A stretch of 64,000 nucleotides of DNA, taken from assembly GCF_035282405.1 (NCBI RefSeq), contig NZ_JAYKBP010000001.1, positions 62,001 through 126,000 on the forward strand, read 5' to 3'. Under the pieces are notes generated by a model, which worked only from the letters and a program-made list of their open reading frames with translations, ran no database searches and was not told where the DNA came from. Of the stretch, positions 8,492 to 18,021 are shown one piece after another; the first letter of the stretch is position 1, and every line of letters starts with the position of its first letter. The translations under genes and the position numbers were made by a program. Origin of the DNA: Parvimonas sp035282405. GTDB lineage: Bacteria; Bacillota; Clostridia; Tissierellales; Peptoniphilaceae.

Positions 8492-11077
8492 ATGAGCGAT
8501 TTTACACCAATGATGAAACAATATCTAGAAATTAAGTCTAATTATAATGATTGTATTATATTCTATAGACTAGGCGATTTTTATGAAATGTTTTTTGATG
8601 ATGCAAAAATAGTTTCAAAAATTTTAGATTTAGCTTTGACTAAAAGAGATTGTGGTGGTGGAAAAACTGCACCAATGTGTGGTATTCCATATCATGTTGT
8701 GAATCAATATCTGTATAAGCTAGTTTCTGAAGGTTTTAAAGTTGCTATTTGTGAACAAGTTCAAGATCCAAAACTTGCTAAAGGAATTGTAAAGAGAGAA
8801 GTTATTAAATTAGTAACTCCGGGAACTATTGATGAATTTGATGAATTAGCTATTAATAAAAATAATTATATTATGAGTATTTATATGGATTCAACAAATT
8901 TAAGTATCACATATTCTGATATATCAACAAGTGAAATATTTTGTACAAGTATTTTTGAAATGAATAGAGAAAATTTAATTACAGCTCTAGAGGAAGAGGT
9001 AATTCGTACTACACCTTCAGAAGTAATACTAAACTCAAATATATTAAAATCATTAGAAAAAAGTGTTGTTAAATTATTAAAAAATTTAAGAATTATTTAT
9101 ACAAAAGTAGATATCGATCAAGATTTTAAATCTTTAAGAGATAATAATGAAGAATTTTATTCTAATAATCTTAGTAATAAAATATTACTTTTTTCAATAG
9201 ATAACTTTTATAAATATGTTTGTAGATTTAATGTTAAATTGAATGATTTTAAAAAGGTTAATTTGTATAAATTAAGCGATTATCTAAGAATTGATGCTAA
9301 TTCAAGAATTAATTTGGAACTTAAAAAAAATAATTTTAGTAATGATATAAATGGCTCTTTATTATCAGTTATAAATTACACAAAAACTCCTATGGGTTTT
9401 AGATTGCTTAATAAATGGTTAGATCAGCCTCTTCTAGAAATAGAAAAAATTCAAAGGAGGCAATCTCTAGTTGAAGATTTAGTTTTAAATTCAAATTTAA
9501 GAAATGAATTGGAAGAATTATTAGGAAGTATTTCCGATATAGAGAGAATAAATTCAAAAATTTCTTTTGGAAATTGTAACGCAAGAGATTTAATTCATTT
9601 AAAAAATTCTTTATCAGCTATTCCAAAAATTAAAAGATTATTTTTAGATAGTAATACTTTATTTTCCAATATAGCTTTAAATATTCCCGATACCGAGTAT
9701 ATCTATAATCTGATAGATTCAGCAATTCTTGAAGATGTAGGAATTTTATTGAAAGAGGGAAATTTAATAAAGATTGGGTATGATGATGAACTTGATAAAA
9801 TTAGAAATAATAAAATTGTTGGAAAAGAAAAACTAATTAAATATGAAGTAGATGAAAGAAATACTACTGGTATTAAAAATTTAAGATTAATATTTAATAA
9901 GAAAACAGGTTATTTTTTTGAAGTTACAAAGTCATATCAAAATTTAGTTCCAGAATATTTTGTATTAAAACAAACTTTAACCAATGCAAATAGATATAAA
10001 ACAGATGAACTTATTAGAATTGAAAATATGATTTTTGGGTCTGAAAGTGATATTATAGAAAAAGAATATGAACTATTTATATCTATAAGAAATACTATTA
10101 AAATGAATATTAAAACATTGCAAAAATTATCAGACATTATTTCGTTCGTTGATTCAATTTATTCATTGTCCGTAGTTGCATTTAAAAACAATTATTGTAA
10201 ACCGACTTTAAACTCAGAAGGAATAATAGATATAAAAAACGGAAGACATCCTGTTATAGAAAGTTTTTTAAGTTCTATAAATGAGTTTATTCCTAATGAT
10301 ACAAATATAGGGCAAAATGATAATTTAATTCAGATTATTACAGGACCTAATATGAGTGGGAAATCCACTTATATAAGACAGATTGCTCTCATAGTTATAT
10401 TAGCTCAGCTTGGTTCATTTGTACCTGCTGATAGTGCAAATATTTCAATAGTAGATAAAATATTTACTCGTATTGGTGCTTCAGATAATCTATATAAGGG
10501 TGAAAGTACTTTTATGGTAGAAATGAAAGAAGTTAATAATATTTTAAGATATGCTACAAAAAATAGTTTGCTTATACTTGATGAAGTTGGAAGAGGAACT
10601 TCAACTTTTGATGGATTAAGTCTTGCTTGGGCAATCCTTGAGTATATTACAAAAAATATAAAATCAAAAACATTATTTGCTACACATTATCATGAATTGA
10701 TTGACTTAGAACATACTTTTCCTAGCATAAAAAATAAACATATCCAAGTAATTGAAGACAAGGAAAATGATGAAATAGTCTTTTTAAGAAAAATAATGGA
10801 TGGTGGAGCTAATAAGAGTTATGGGATAGCAGTTGCAAAGCTTGCAGGGCTTCCAATGGAAGTTATAAATCGTTCAAAAGTTATTCTTGATAGTATTGAA
10901 AAGAATGAAATGGAAATGGAAAAAGATATTATTGATAGCTCGAATGAAATAAAATCTAAATTTAATGATAAGATAATTACTAATCTAAATAGTATAAATA
11001 TAGAAAAAATAAGTCCAATGGAGGCTTTTGGAATATTAAATGATTTAATAAATATCGCTAAAAGTGATAATGAATAG
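8492..11077 (+). CDS. mutS: DNA mismatch repair protein MutS
   Basis: Recognises mismatches and starts repair with MutL. The mismatch-binding domain carries the Phe-x-Glu-type motif in FYRLGDFYEMFFDDA (about 24-38). Connector, core and clamp domains follow. The ATPase has Walker A GPNMSGKSTYIRQIA near residue 623 and LLILDEVGRGTSTFDG near residue 695, then the composite-site motif FATHYHEL. 861 residues is full length. AAGGAG precedes ATG 8492. mutL follows after 13 bases. Confidence 0.97.
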   Translation: MSDFTPMMKQYLEIKSNYNDCIIFYRLGDFYEMFFDDAKIVSKILDLALTKRDCGGGKTAPMCGIPYHVVNQYLYKLVSEGFKVAICEQVQDPKLAKGIVKREVIKLVTPGTIDEFDELAINKNNYIMSIYMDSTNLSITYSDISTSEIFCTSIFEMNRENLITALEEEVIRTTPSEVILNSNILKSLEKSVVKLLKNLRIIYTKVDIDQDFKSLRDNNEEFYSNNLSNKILLFSIDNFYKYVCRFNVKLNDFKKVNLYKLSDYLRIDANSRINLELKKNNFSNDINGSLLSVINYTKTPMGFRLLNKWLDQPLLEIEKIQRRQSLVEDLVLNSNLRNELEELLGSISDIERINSKISFGNCNARDLIHLKNSLSAIPKIKRLFLDSNTLFSNIALNIPDTEYIYNLIDSAILEDVGILLKEGNLIKIGYDDELDKIRNNKIVGKEKLIKYEVDERNTTGIKNLRLIFNKKTGYFFEVTKSYQNLVPEYFVLKQTLTNANRYKTDELIRIENMIFGSESDIIEKEYELFISIRNTIKMNIKTLQKLSDIISFVDSIYSLSVVAFKNNYCKPTLNSEGIIDIKNGRHPVIESFLSSINEFIPNDTNIGQNDNLIQIITGPNMSGKSTYIRQIALIVILAQLGSFVPADSANISIVDKIFTRIGASDNLYKGESTFMVEMKEVNNILRYATKNSLLILDEVGRGTSTFDGLSLAWAILEYITKNIKSKTLFATHYHELIDLEHTFPSIKNKHIQVIEDKENDEIVFLRKIMDGGANKSYGIAVAKLAGLPMEVINRSKVILDSIEKNEMEMEKDIIDSSNEIKSKFNDKIITNLNSINIEKISPMEAFGILNDLINIAKSDNE

Positions 11078-11090
11078 TTAGGAGATTAAT

Positions 11091-12944
11091 ATGTCTATAA
11101 AATTATTATCAGAAGATACAATTCAAAAAATTGCAGCAGGAGAAGTTATAGAAAATCCTTATTCTGTAATAAAAGAGTTGGTTGAAAATTCAATAGATTC
11201 AGGTGCAACTTTTATTAAAGTTGAAATTAAAAATGCCGGTAAAAAAGAAATTATGATTTCTGATAATGGATGTGGAATCGAAGAAGATGATATAGAGTTG
11301 GCATTCACCAAACATGCTACATCTAAATTAAATAATTTTGAAGATATATATTCAATTCTTTCTTATGGATTTAGAGGAGAGGCATTAGCAAGTATATCTG
11401 CAATTTCAAAAGTTGATATAAATACAAGAACTCAAAATAGTGAATTTGGAATTCACTGTTATCTTGAAAATAATAAAATTATTAGAAAAAATAAGATAGG
11501 GATGAACTTAGGAACAACAATTTACATTAGAGATTTATTTTACAATGTCCCTATTAGAAAGAAATTCTTGAAATCAGATGCGTATGAAAACTCAATTATA
11601 ACAACATTAATGTACTCTTTTGCATTGGCTAATCAAAGAATATCTTTTAAATATATAAAAGATTCAAAGGTTATATTTGAAACAAGCGAAAGAAATACTC
11701 TAAAAGATAATATAAAATATATTTTTAAAGATGATTTTTATAAGAATTTAATCTCTATAAATATTGAGGATTCAGATTATAAGATTTATGGATATATTTC
11801 AAATAATCACTTTTATAAAGGTAGTAGAACATCACAATTTTTATTTGTTAATGGAAGATACATTTTTGATGAAAAGATTAGAAATATAATAGAAAAATCA
11901 ATTGCTACATTAATACCAAAAGGAAAGTTTCCTTCTTTTGTAATATTTATAGAAGTAAATCCTAGTTTAATAGATATAAATGTTCATCCGAATAAAAGAA
12001 AGATTAAATTTATTTTTGAAGATAAGTTACTAAATTTACTGAATAATAATATTACTGATATTGTTCTAAAAAATACTACAAGTGATTTTATATCTGCTAA
12101 GGAAGAACAAAAAGAAAAAATCCTATACAACGAAGAAAAGATTAATAAAAACAATCAATCTTCAGAAGAAGATATTATTGAAACTATAATTTATGATGAA
12201 GATTATAATACACAAAATATTGTAAATAAATTTTCTTATGATGATTTATTTAAAGTAAATAAAAATGATATACAAATGATAAATGAAGAAGATAATATTG
12301 AAAATTATATTGTTAAGGACGAAAAAGTAGAAAATGCTCCAGTATTAGAACAAATAAAACTTGATGATAATACTGGAACTTCAAAAGACATTTCAGATTA
12401 TGAAGTTATAGGTAAAATTTTTTCAAAATATATTCTATTGTCCGATAAGGATGAGTTTATTATTATAGATATATTAAATGCTAAATATAGACTTTTATAT
12501 GAAAATTTATTGGATAATTACAATAATCACACTATTACAAAACAAATACTTTTATTTCCTATAATTTTGGAATTAAATGAATATAAATTGAGTGTGTTTA
12601 ATACTATTAAAGATAAGTTGAATAATTTAGGTATAGAAGCTGATATTTTTGATGAAAATTCTATAGTAATAAGAACAATGCCTAATTTATTAAATGATAA
12701 TTTAGATAAAGAAGATATTAGAGAAATGCTTGATGAACTGTTATTTAAAGATAATAGAGTGTTTGAAGACTCATTATACAAAATGGTTTGTAAAAAAAGA
12801 ATAAATACTAGTTTAACAGATTTTGAAGTAGAAGAATTGTTGTCACAGTTATCAAAAATAAATCTAGATATAAATTTCTATGATAAAAAAATATTAAGAA
12901 AAATATCTAAAGAAGATTTTGATAAATTATTTTTTAAGGAATAA
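11091..12944 (+). CDS. mutL: DNA mismatch repair protein MutL with degenerate endonuclease domain
   Basis: GHKL ATPase that couples MutS to downstream repair. The N-terminal half is intact: NSIDSGA near residue 37, DNGCGI near 62, KHATSKL and GFRGEALAS near 100. A long acidic, Asn/Lys-rich linker spans about 340-440. In the C-terminal domain the endonuclease motif DQHAxxERxxYE reads DILNAKYRLLYE (from residue 460), so its His and first Glu are absent. The later CPHGRP motif is replaced by a stretch around NFYDKKILRK near the C terminus. The Cys of the ACxxAI-like motif survives as CKKRINTS (residue 567). It may therefore lack the nicking activity of typical Firmicute MutL. Family assignment is firm; loss of activity is inferred. 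Confidence 0.95.
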   Translation: MSIKLLSEDTIQKIAAGEVIENPYSVIKELVENSIDSGATFIKVEIKNAGKKEIMISDNGCGIEEDDIELAFTKHATSKLNNFEDIYSILSYGFRGEALASISAISKVDINTRTQNSEFGIHCYLENNKIIRKNKIGMNLGTTIYIRDLFYNVPIRKKFLKSDAYENSIITTLMYSFALANQRISFKYIKDSKVIFETSERNTLKDNIKYIFKDDFYKNLISINIEDSDYKIYGYISNNHFYKGSRTSQFLFVNGRYIFDEKIRNIIEKSIATLIPKGKFPSFVIFIEVNPSLIDINVHPNKRKIKFIFEDKLLNLLNNNITDIVLKNTTSDFISAKEEQKEKILYNEEKINKNNQSSEEDIIETIIYDEDYNTQNIVNKFSYDDLFKVNKNDIQMINEEDNIENYIVKDEKVENAPVLEQIKLDDNTGTSKDISDYEVIGKIFSKYILLSDKDEFIIIDILNAKYRLLYENLLDNYNNHTITKQILLFPIILELNEYKLSVFNTIKDKLNNLGIEADIFDENSIVIRTMPNLLNDNLDKEDIREMLDELLFKDNRVFEDSLYKMVCKKRINTSLTDFEVEELLSQLSKINLDINFYDKKILRKISKEDFDKLFFKE

Positions 12945-12946
12945 AA

Positions 12947-13888
12947 ATGAAGAAAAAAATAATATTTATTGTTGGCCCTACATCTGTTGGAAAAACGAAA
13001 TTAAGTGTTGACATAGCGAAAAAATTTTCAGGAGAAATTATTTCTTGTGATTCCATGCAAATTTATAAAGAATTTAATATTGGAACTGCTAAAATAACAG
13101 AAGAAGAAGTAAGAGGAATTAATCATTATATGATTGACATTTTAGATGGCAATCAAAAATTTAATGTTTCTGAATATAAAAAAATGGCAGAGAAGTACAT
13201 TGAAGTAATATATTCTCATAATAATATTCCAATATTTGCCGGTGGAACAGGACTTTATGTAAATTCTATATTATATGATTTTAAATTTACCGATGCTGAA
13301 CAATCAATGGATTTAAGAGAACGAATAACCAAATTTTACGAAAAAAACGGGGCAGATTTGCTTTATGATTTATTATTATATCTAGACTATTCAAGTAGAG
13401 AAAAAATTCATAAAAACAATATAAAAAGAGTAATTAGAGCAATAGAAGTTTGTTTAAATACAAAAAAAGGATTTTCTAAGCAATGCAAAGATTATGAAAA
13501 TAATATTGGAAAATATGATTACTTAATAATAGGGCTAACTTTAGATAGAAAAATATTATATGATAAAATAAATTCTAGGGTTGATATAATGATTAATAAT
13601 GGACTCATTGAAGAAGCAACAAGTTTATATGAAAAATATGGAGAGTATTCACAACCATTTACTGCTATTGGATATAAAGAGTTTATTCCATATTTCAAAG
13701 GAGAAGTTACTCTTGAATCGTGTATTGATAATATAAAACAAAATTCAAGAAAATACGCTAAAAGACAATTTACTTGGTTTAATAGAAATGAAAGTATACA
13801 TTGGATTGATGTTGAAAATGGATATGATGAAGTTCTACTTAAATCTAAAAAATTAGTAAAAGATTTTTTAACTAAGGGAGATTTATAA
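12947..13888 (+). CDS. miaA: tRNA dimethylallyltransferase MiaA
   Basis: Transfers a dimethylallyl group to A37 of tRNAs reading UNN codons, making the substrate of MiaB. Signature motifs: P-loop GPTSVGKTKLS (residues 8-18), DSMQIYKEFNIGTAK (31-45), the GGTGLYVNSIL block near 100, and KRVIRAIEV near 160. The C terminus carries the RKYAKRQFTWFNR substrate-binding motif. 313 residues is normal. AAGGA precedes ATG 12947, which lies 2 bases after the mutL stop. Confidence 0.97.
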   Translation: MKKKIIFIVGPTSVGKTKLSVDIAKKFSGEIISCDSMQIYKEFNIGTAKITEEEVRGINHYMIDILDGNQKFNVSEYKKMAEKYIEVIYSHNNIPIFAGGTGLYVNSILYDFKFTDAEQSMDLRERITKFYEKNGADLLYDLLLYLDYSSREKIHKNNIKRVIRAIEVCLNTKKGFSKQCKDYENNIGKYDYLIIGLTLDRKILYDKINSRVDIMINNGLIEEATSLYEKYGEYSQPFTAIGYKEFIPYFKGEVTLESCIDNIKQNSRKYAKRQFTWFNRNESIHWIDVENGYDEVLLKSKKLVKDFLTKGDL

Positions 13889-13889
13889 A

Positions 13890-15170
13890 TTGGAAAAATA
13901 TTTAGATACTGATTTTAGTTTTGATTCTAAAATTATTAATTTTGTAAACAAATGTTCTAAAGAAATAGAAATAGAATTTGAAAATCTAAAAGAAATTGAA
14001 GAATATAATCAATTAAAAATTTTAAATGCATTTAAAAAGCAAAGATTATCCGCTACTGATTTTTCTTGGACAACTGGATATGGATACGGAGACTTTGGAA
14101 GAGAGAAATTAGAAAGGATATATTGTGATATCTTTAAAGCAAAAGATGCCATAGTAAGGCAAGAAATAACTTGTGGAACTCATGCAATATCTTTAGCGTT
14201 GCAAGGAAATTTATTACCAGGAGATGAATTTATTTATATAACAGGAACTCCTTATGATACACTTTTAAAGGTTATAGGTATTACTGGAAATGAAAGGGGA
14301 ACACTATTTGATTATGGAATAAAGTATGATAAGGTTGATTTAGTAAATAATGAAATTGATGTAGAAACTGTATTATCTAAAATCAATTCAAAGACTAAAT
14401 TATTAGCTATTCAAAGATCTCCTGGATATAGCAGTAGAAGATGTATTTCAATTAGTGAACTAGAAACAGTTATAAAAAAAATAAAATCAAAGTTTCCAGA
14501 TATTATTATAATGATTGATAATTGTTACTGTGAATTTGTAGAAAAAAAGGAACCAATAGAAGTTGGTGCTGATATAGTTGTAGGGTCATTATTAAAAAAT
14601 TTAGGTGCAGGAATAACTTTAAATGGAGGATACATAGTTTCAAACTCTAATGATATTATAGAATCTATTTCTAATAGACTTACTTCTCCTGGTCTTGGAA
14701 AACATGTAGGTGTAAGTTTTGGTACTACAAGAGCAATAATTCAAGGATTATACTTTGCACCTCATGTGGTTTTAGAAGCGGTAAAAAGTGCAATATTAGT
14801 ATCATATATTTTTGAAAAGTTAGGATATAAAACAATTCCTAAATATAATGAAAAAAGAAGCGATATTATTCAAGTAATTACTTTAAATGATGAGAACAAA
14901 GTTATAGATTTTTGCAGAGCTATACAAGAATTTTGTTGTGTAGATAGTCATGTTGTTCCTTATCCATGGGATATGCCAGGATATTCCGATAAAGTTATTA
15001 TGGCTTCTGGAAGCTTTATAGATGGTTCAAGTATTGAATTAAGTGCAGATGGACCTTTAAGAGAACCTTATAATGTATATTATCAAGGAGGTCTAAATTT
15101 TTATCAAACTAAAACAGCATTAATTAATGTATTAAATACTTTTTATGGTAAAAAATACATAAAATTATAG
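13890..15170 (+). CDS. PLP-dependent methionine gamma-lyase-like protein (YnbB family)
   Basis: Member of the PLP fold-type I family often annotated as methionine gamma-lyase-like or aluminium-resistance protein. Its real substrate is not settled. The sequence shows the family blocks SWTTGYGYGDFGREKLE near residue 50, an early TCGTHAISLAL, and a PLP-lysine candidate in VVGSLLKNLGAG near residue 233. 426 residues matches the family. The start is TTG 13890 with GGGAG about 11 bases upstream. It follows miaA by one base, as in many Firmicutes, where ynbB sits in the miaA-hfq region; no hfq is present here. Confidence 0.85.
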   Translation: MEKYLDTDFSFDSKIINFVNKCSKEIEIEFENLKEIEEYNQLKILNAFKKQRLSATDFSWTTGYGYGDFGREKLERIYCDIFKAKDAIVRQEITCGTHAISLALQGNLLPGDEFIYITGTPYDTLLKVIGITGNERGTLFDYGIKYDKVDLVNNEIDVETVLSKINSKTKLLAIQRSPGYSSRRCISISELETVIKKIKSKFPDIIIMIDNCYCEFVEKKEPIEVGADIVVGSLLKNLGAGITLNGGYIVSNSNDIIESISNRLTSPGLGKHVGVSFGTTRAIIQGLYFAPHVVLEAVKSAILVSYIFEKLGYKTIPKYNEKRSDIIQVITLNDENKVIDFCRAIQEFCCVDSHVVPYPWDMPGYSDKVIMASGSFIDGSSIELSADGPLREPYNVYYQGGLNFYQTKTALINVLNTFYGKKYIKL

Positions 15171-15217
15171 AATTTTTAAAAATATTTTTAAGAATTAGCG
15201 TATTTTAAAAAAAATTA

Positions 15218-15226
15218 TGGTATAAT
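15218..15226 (+). promoter_or_regulatory. extended -10 promoter for nth-vanW
   Basis: TGGTATAAT is a perfect extended -10 element (TGnTATAAT). No convincing -35 box is seen at 16-18 bases upstream, which is common for extended -10 promoters. It lies in the 115-base gap before nth and is the only good promoter there. Confidence 0.6.
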
Positions 15227-15267
15227 AGTTATAGTTTTACACTTTTTACAAAAAAACTATAGCTATT
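15224..15267 (+). repeat. 15-bp inverted repeat overlapping the nth promoter
   Basis: Left arm AATAGTTATAGTTTT (15224-15238) and right arm AAAACTATAGCTATT (15253-15267) pair over 15 positions with a single G-T wobble, around a 14-base loop. The left arm overlaps the -10 box and probable start site. It could be an operator, or an RNA hairpin close to the 5' end of the transcript. Confidence 0.6.
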
Positions 15268-15294
15268 AAATAATAAGATATTGGAGTGAATGTT

Positions 15295-15933
15295 TTGAAA
15301 TGTTTATCTAAGGAAAAAATAAACATTGTAATGGAAAAATTAGAAAAATTATATCCTGATGCAAAACCAGAACTTAATTTTTCTAACAGTTTCGAGTTGC
15401 TGATAGCAACTATTTTATCTGCTCAATGTACTGATGTAAGAGTTAATAAGGTTACTGAAAAATTATTCAAGGATTTTAAGACTCCAGAAGAATTTTTAAC
15501 TTTAGATGTTGATGGTTTGTCTAAATATATACATAGTTGTGGTTTTTATAATTCAAAAAGTAAAAATATTTTAGAAACTTGTAGAATTTTAGTTGAAAAA
15601 TATAATTCTATAGTTCCAAGTGATATGGAATCATTAACTTCATTACCAGGAGTTGGAAGAAAAACTGCAAATGTAGTTAGATCTTGTGCTTTTGGTATTC
15701 CTTCTCTTGCTGTAGATACTCATGTGTTTAGAGTTACAAATAGAATAGGAATTATAAATGAAGGTAATGTTTTAGATTCTGAATTTGCATTAATGAAGAA
15801 GCTGAAGAAAAATACATGGAATAAAGCACATCATTTATTTATTTTTCATGGAAGAAGATTATGTAAATCAAGAAAACCAGATTGTAAAAATTGCATAATA
15901 AATTCCGAATGTTTATACTTTAAGAATTTATAG
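15295..15933 (+). CDS. nth: endonuclease III (base-excision DNA glycosylase/AP lyase)
   Basis: Removes oxidised pyrimidines and cleaves abasic sites. It carries the helix-hairpin-helix LTSLPGVGRKTANVV with the catalytic Lys, then the catalytic Asp in VDTHVFRVTNRIG, and a C-terminal [4Fe-4S] ligand set C-x6-C-x2-C-x5-C (CKSRKPDCKNCIINSEC). About 212 residues is normal. TTG 15295 is favoured because GGAG (15283-15286) sits 8 bases before it; the GTG at 15286 would overlap that site. The stop codon runs into the ribosome binding site of the next gene. Confidence 0.95.
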   Translation: MKCLSKEKINIVMEKLEKLYPDAKPELNFSNSFELLIATILSAQCTDVRVNKVTEKLFKDFKTPEEFLTLDVDGLSKYIHSCGFYNSKSKNILETCRILVEKYNSIVPSDMESLTSLPGVGRKTANVVRSCAFGIPSLAVDTHVFRVTNRIGIINEGNVLDSEFALMKKLKKNTWNKAHHLFIFHGRRLCKSRKPDCKNCIINSECLYFKNL

Positions 15934-15941
15934 GAGGATAT

Positions 15942-17330
15942 ATGAAAAGATATATAAAAATATTTGCTGTATTAGGAATATTTTTAATAGTAACAATATC
16001 GGGTTATTTTTTGCTTAATAGAAATCCATTAAGTAATGCTACAGGACATACTAAAAATTTAAAGAAAGAAGAACTTTTAACATATGATAAATTCTATGAA
16101 GGAATTTATATTAATAATATTGATTTAAAAGATTTAACTAAAGAAGAAGCTTTAAATAAAATAAAACAAAGTTTAGAAATGGGTAGCGAGTTCACTTTAA
16201 AACATGGTAATTATGAAAAGAAGTTTCTTCCTAAAGATATTGACTTTTCATATAATTATGAAAATTTAGTTAATGAAGCTTTTAATATAGGTAGGTCAGG
16301 ATCTGATGATGAAAGGATTGAAACTTTAAAAAATTTGATAAAAAATCCTAAAAAGTTTGATGTTAAGTCTACTTTTGATTTATCAAAATTAAATAGCATT
16401 ATTTCAGAAGTATCTAAGAAATTAAATTCTGAACCAATAGATGAAAAGTTTTCTTATTCTAATGAAAAAGTATCTATACTTGATGGTAAAGTTGGTTTAA
16501 AAGTTGAAAAAGATAAAATAATAGAAAATTTTAAAAATTCTCCAGTTAAATTTAATTTCGAAATTCCAACTGAAGTCATTGAACACAAGAAAATTGATAA
16601 AAGTTTATTAACTTCAATAAAGGGAGTAATAGGGGAAGCTACAACAAAATTTGATAATCAGCCTAATAGAAATACTAATATAAGAATTTCTGCTGGCAAA
16701 ATTAATGAATTTGTAGTAAATCCTGGTGAAACATTCTCTTTTTCTAAACAATTAGGTGAAATTTCATCAAATACTGGATATAAACCAGCTAGTTCTTTTA
16801 TAAATAGTAAAATTGTTGATTCAATAGGAGGGGGAATATGTCAGGTTAGCTCTACATTGTATCAAGCTTTAGTAAAATCTGATTTAAAAATAGTTGAAAG
16901 AAATCAACATTCAATGAGAGTTCCTTACTGCACTATTGGTCTAGATGCTATGTTTTATGAAGGACAGAGTGATTTAAAGTTCCAAAACACTTTTGATTTT
17001 CCTGTAGTCATAATGAGTTATGTTTCTAATAAAGAAATAACTTTTAAAATTTTAGGCGATACTGATAAGAAAAATTATAACATAAAATTATTTACGTCTG
17101 ATGTATCTAGAATACCAATGCCTATTGAGGAAATAGAAGATCCAAATTTACCTGAAGGCAAGAAAGTAATTGTCCAAAAGGGATTCCCTGGCTATAGAGG
17201 TTCTTCATATAAGCAAAAAGATAATGAAGATCCTGTTTTATTAAACAGCGATTATTATAAACCGAAAAAACAAGTTGTTAAGGTTGGAAAAAAGAAAGCC
17301 GTTACTGAGGAAACTGAAAAAAAAGATTAA
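15942..17330 (+). CDS. VanW-domain, membrane-anchored cell-envelope protein
   Basis: Protein with an N-terminal signal anchor (residues 6-25, hydrophobic after KRYIK). Next comes a putative peptidoglycan-binding region typical of the family (about 50-200), and a VanW domain with the hallmark NPGETFSFSKQLGEI and IGGGICQVSSTLYQA (about 265-310). The C-terminal tail is Lys-rich. VanW proteins are found with vancomycin-resistance operons but are widespread in susceptible Firmicutes; their biochemical role is not firmly known. It is preceded by AGGAGG and follows nth by 8 bases. No van resistance genes are nearby, so no resistance should be inferred. Confidence 0.85.
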   Translation: MKRYIKIFAVLGIFLIVTISGYFLLNRNPLSNATGHTKNLKKEELLTYDKFYEGIYINNIDLKDLTKEEALNKIKQSLEMGSEFTLKHGNYEKKFLPKDIDFSYNYENLVNEAFNIGRSGSDDERIETLKNLIKNPKKFDVKSTFDLSKLNSIISEVSKKLNSEPIDEKFSYSNEKVSILDGKVGLKVEKDKIIENFKNSPVKFNFEIPTEVIEHKKIDKSLLTSIKGVIGEATTKFDNQPNRNTNIRISAGKINEFVVNPGETFSFSKQLGEISSNTGYKPASSFINSKIVDSIGGGICQVSSTLYQALVKSDLKIVERNQHSMRVPYCTIGLDAMFYEGQSDLKFQNTFDFPVVIMSYVSNKEITFKILGDTDKKNYNIKLFTSDVSRIPMPIEEIEDPNLPEGKKVIVQKGFPGYRGSSYKQKDNEDPVLLNSDYYKPKKQVVKVGKKKAVTEETEKKD

Positions 17331-17345
17331 AAACAAACAAAAATA

Positions 17346-17374
17346 TGGATATTTTTGATATAATATGCTATAAT
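17346..17374 (+). promoter_or_regulatory. candidate promoter for efp
   Basis: TGGATA (17346-17351), a 17-base spacer and TATAAT (17369-17374), with TGC directly before the -10 (extended -10). A second TATAAT lies at 17359-17364. The efp start codon is about 38 bases downstream. Confidence 0.5.
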
Positions 17375-17411
17375 ATTTGTTGAATTATTCATAAAATTAG
17401 GAGGAAAATTA

Positions 17412-17969
17412 ATGATTTCAGCAGGAGATTTTAGAAAAGGCACTACATTTGAAATGGATGGCGATGTATACCAAATTATAGATTTTCAACATGTAAAACC
17501 TGGAAAAGGAGCTGCTTTTGTAAGAACTAAGATTAAATCCGTTAAAAATGGTGGATCTAGAGAGATGACTTTTAATCCAAATGATAAATATGAAGTTGCA
17601 AAGATTGAAACTAAAGAAATGCAATATTTATATTCAGATGGTGAATTATATTACTTTATGGATACAGAAACTTATGAACAATTACCATTGAACTTTGATG
17701 TTGTAGAGGAAGCTCTTTTATATTTAAGAGAAAATGACAATGCAACTATTAGATTTCATGATGGTAAAGCATTCCAAGTTAATGCTCCAAACTTTGTTGA
17801 ATTAGAAGTTGTTGAAACTGAACCTGGTGTTAAAGGCGATTCAGCTACAGGTGCTAATAAACCTGCAAAAGTTGAAACTGGAGCAGTTATTACAGTTCCT
17901 TTATTCATAAACAATGGAGATAAAATAAAAATTGATACAAGAACAAATGAATATCTTTCAAGAGTTTAA
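17412..17969 (+). CDS. efp: translation elongation factor P
   Basis: Rescues ribosomes stalled on polyproline stretches. All three beta-barrel domains are present. The N-terminal loop carries the usual tip Lys in KPGKGAAFVRTK (about residues 30-41). The C-terminal domain ends VPLFINNGDKIKIDTRTNEY. 185 residues is the normal size. AGGAGG lies 8 bases before ATG 17412. No modification enzyme gene is adjacent. Confidence 0.97.
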   Translation: MISAGDFRKGTTFEMDGDVYQIIDFQHVKPGKGAAFVRTKIKSVKNGGSREMTFNPNDKYEVAKIETKEMQYLYSDGELYYFMDTETYEQLPLNFDVVEEALLYLRENDNATIRFHDGKAFQVNAPNFVELEVVETEPGVKGDSATGANKPAKVETGAVITVPLFINNGDKIKIDTRTNEYLSRV

Positions 17970-17977
17970 TATTAAAA

Positions 17978-18003
17978 AAAGACAAGTTCAAGCTTGTCTT
18001 TTT
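17978..18003 (+). terminator. terminator after efp
   Basis: AAAAGACAAG (17978-17987) pairs with CTTGTCTTTT (17994-18003) around a 6-base loop. The hairpin is T-rich at its 3' side on the plus strand and A-rich on the 5' side, so it could also serve the convergent recombinase gene. Confidence 0.8.
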
Positions 18004-18021
18004 GCGTTTTTAATTAAAAAA

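Noticed and set aside
15942..17330. Vancomycin-resistance gene
   Set aside because: VanW domains are common in susceptible Firmicutes, and no vanHAX, vanY or vanRS genes are present.
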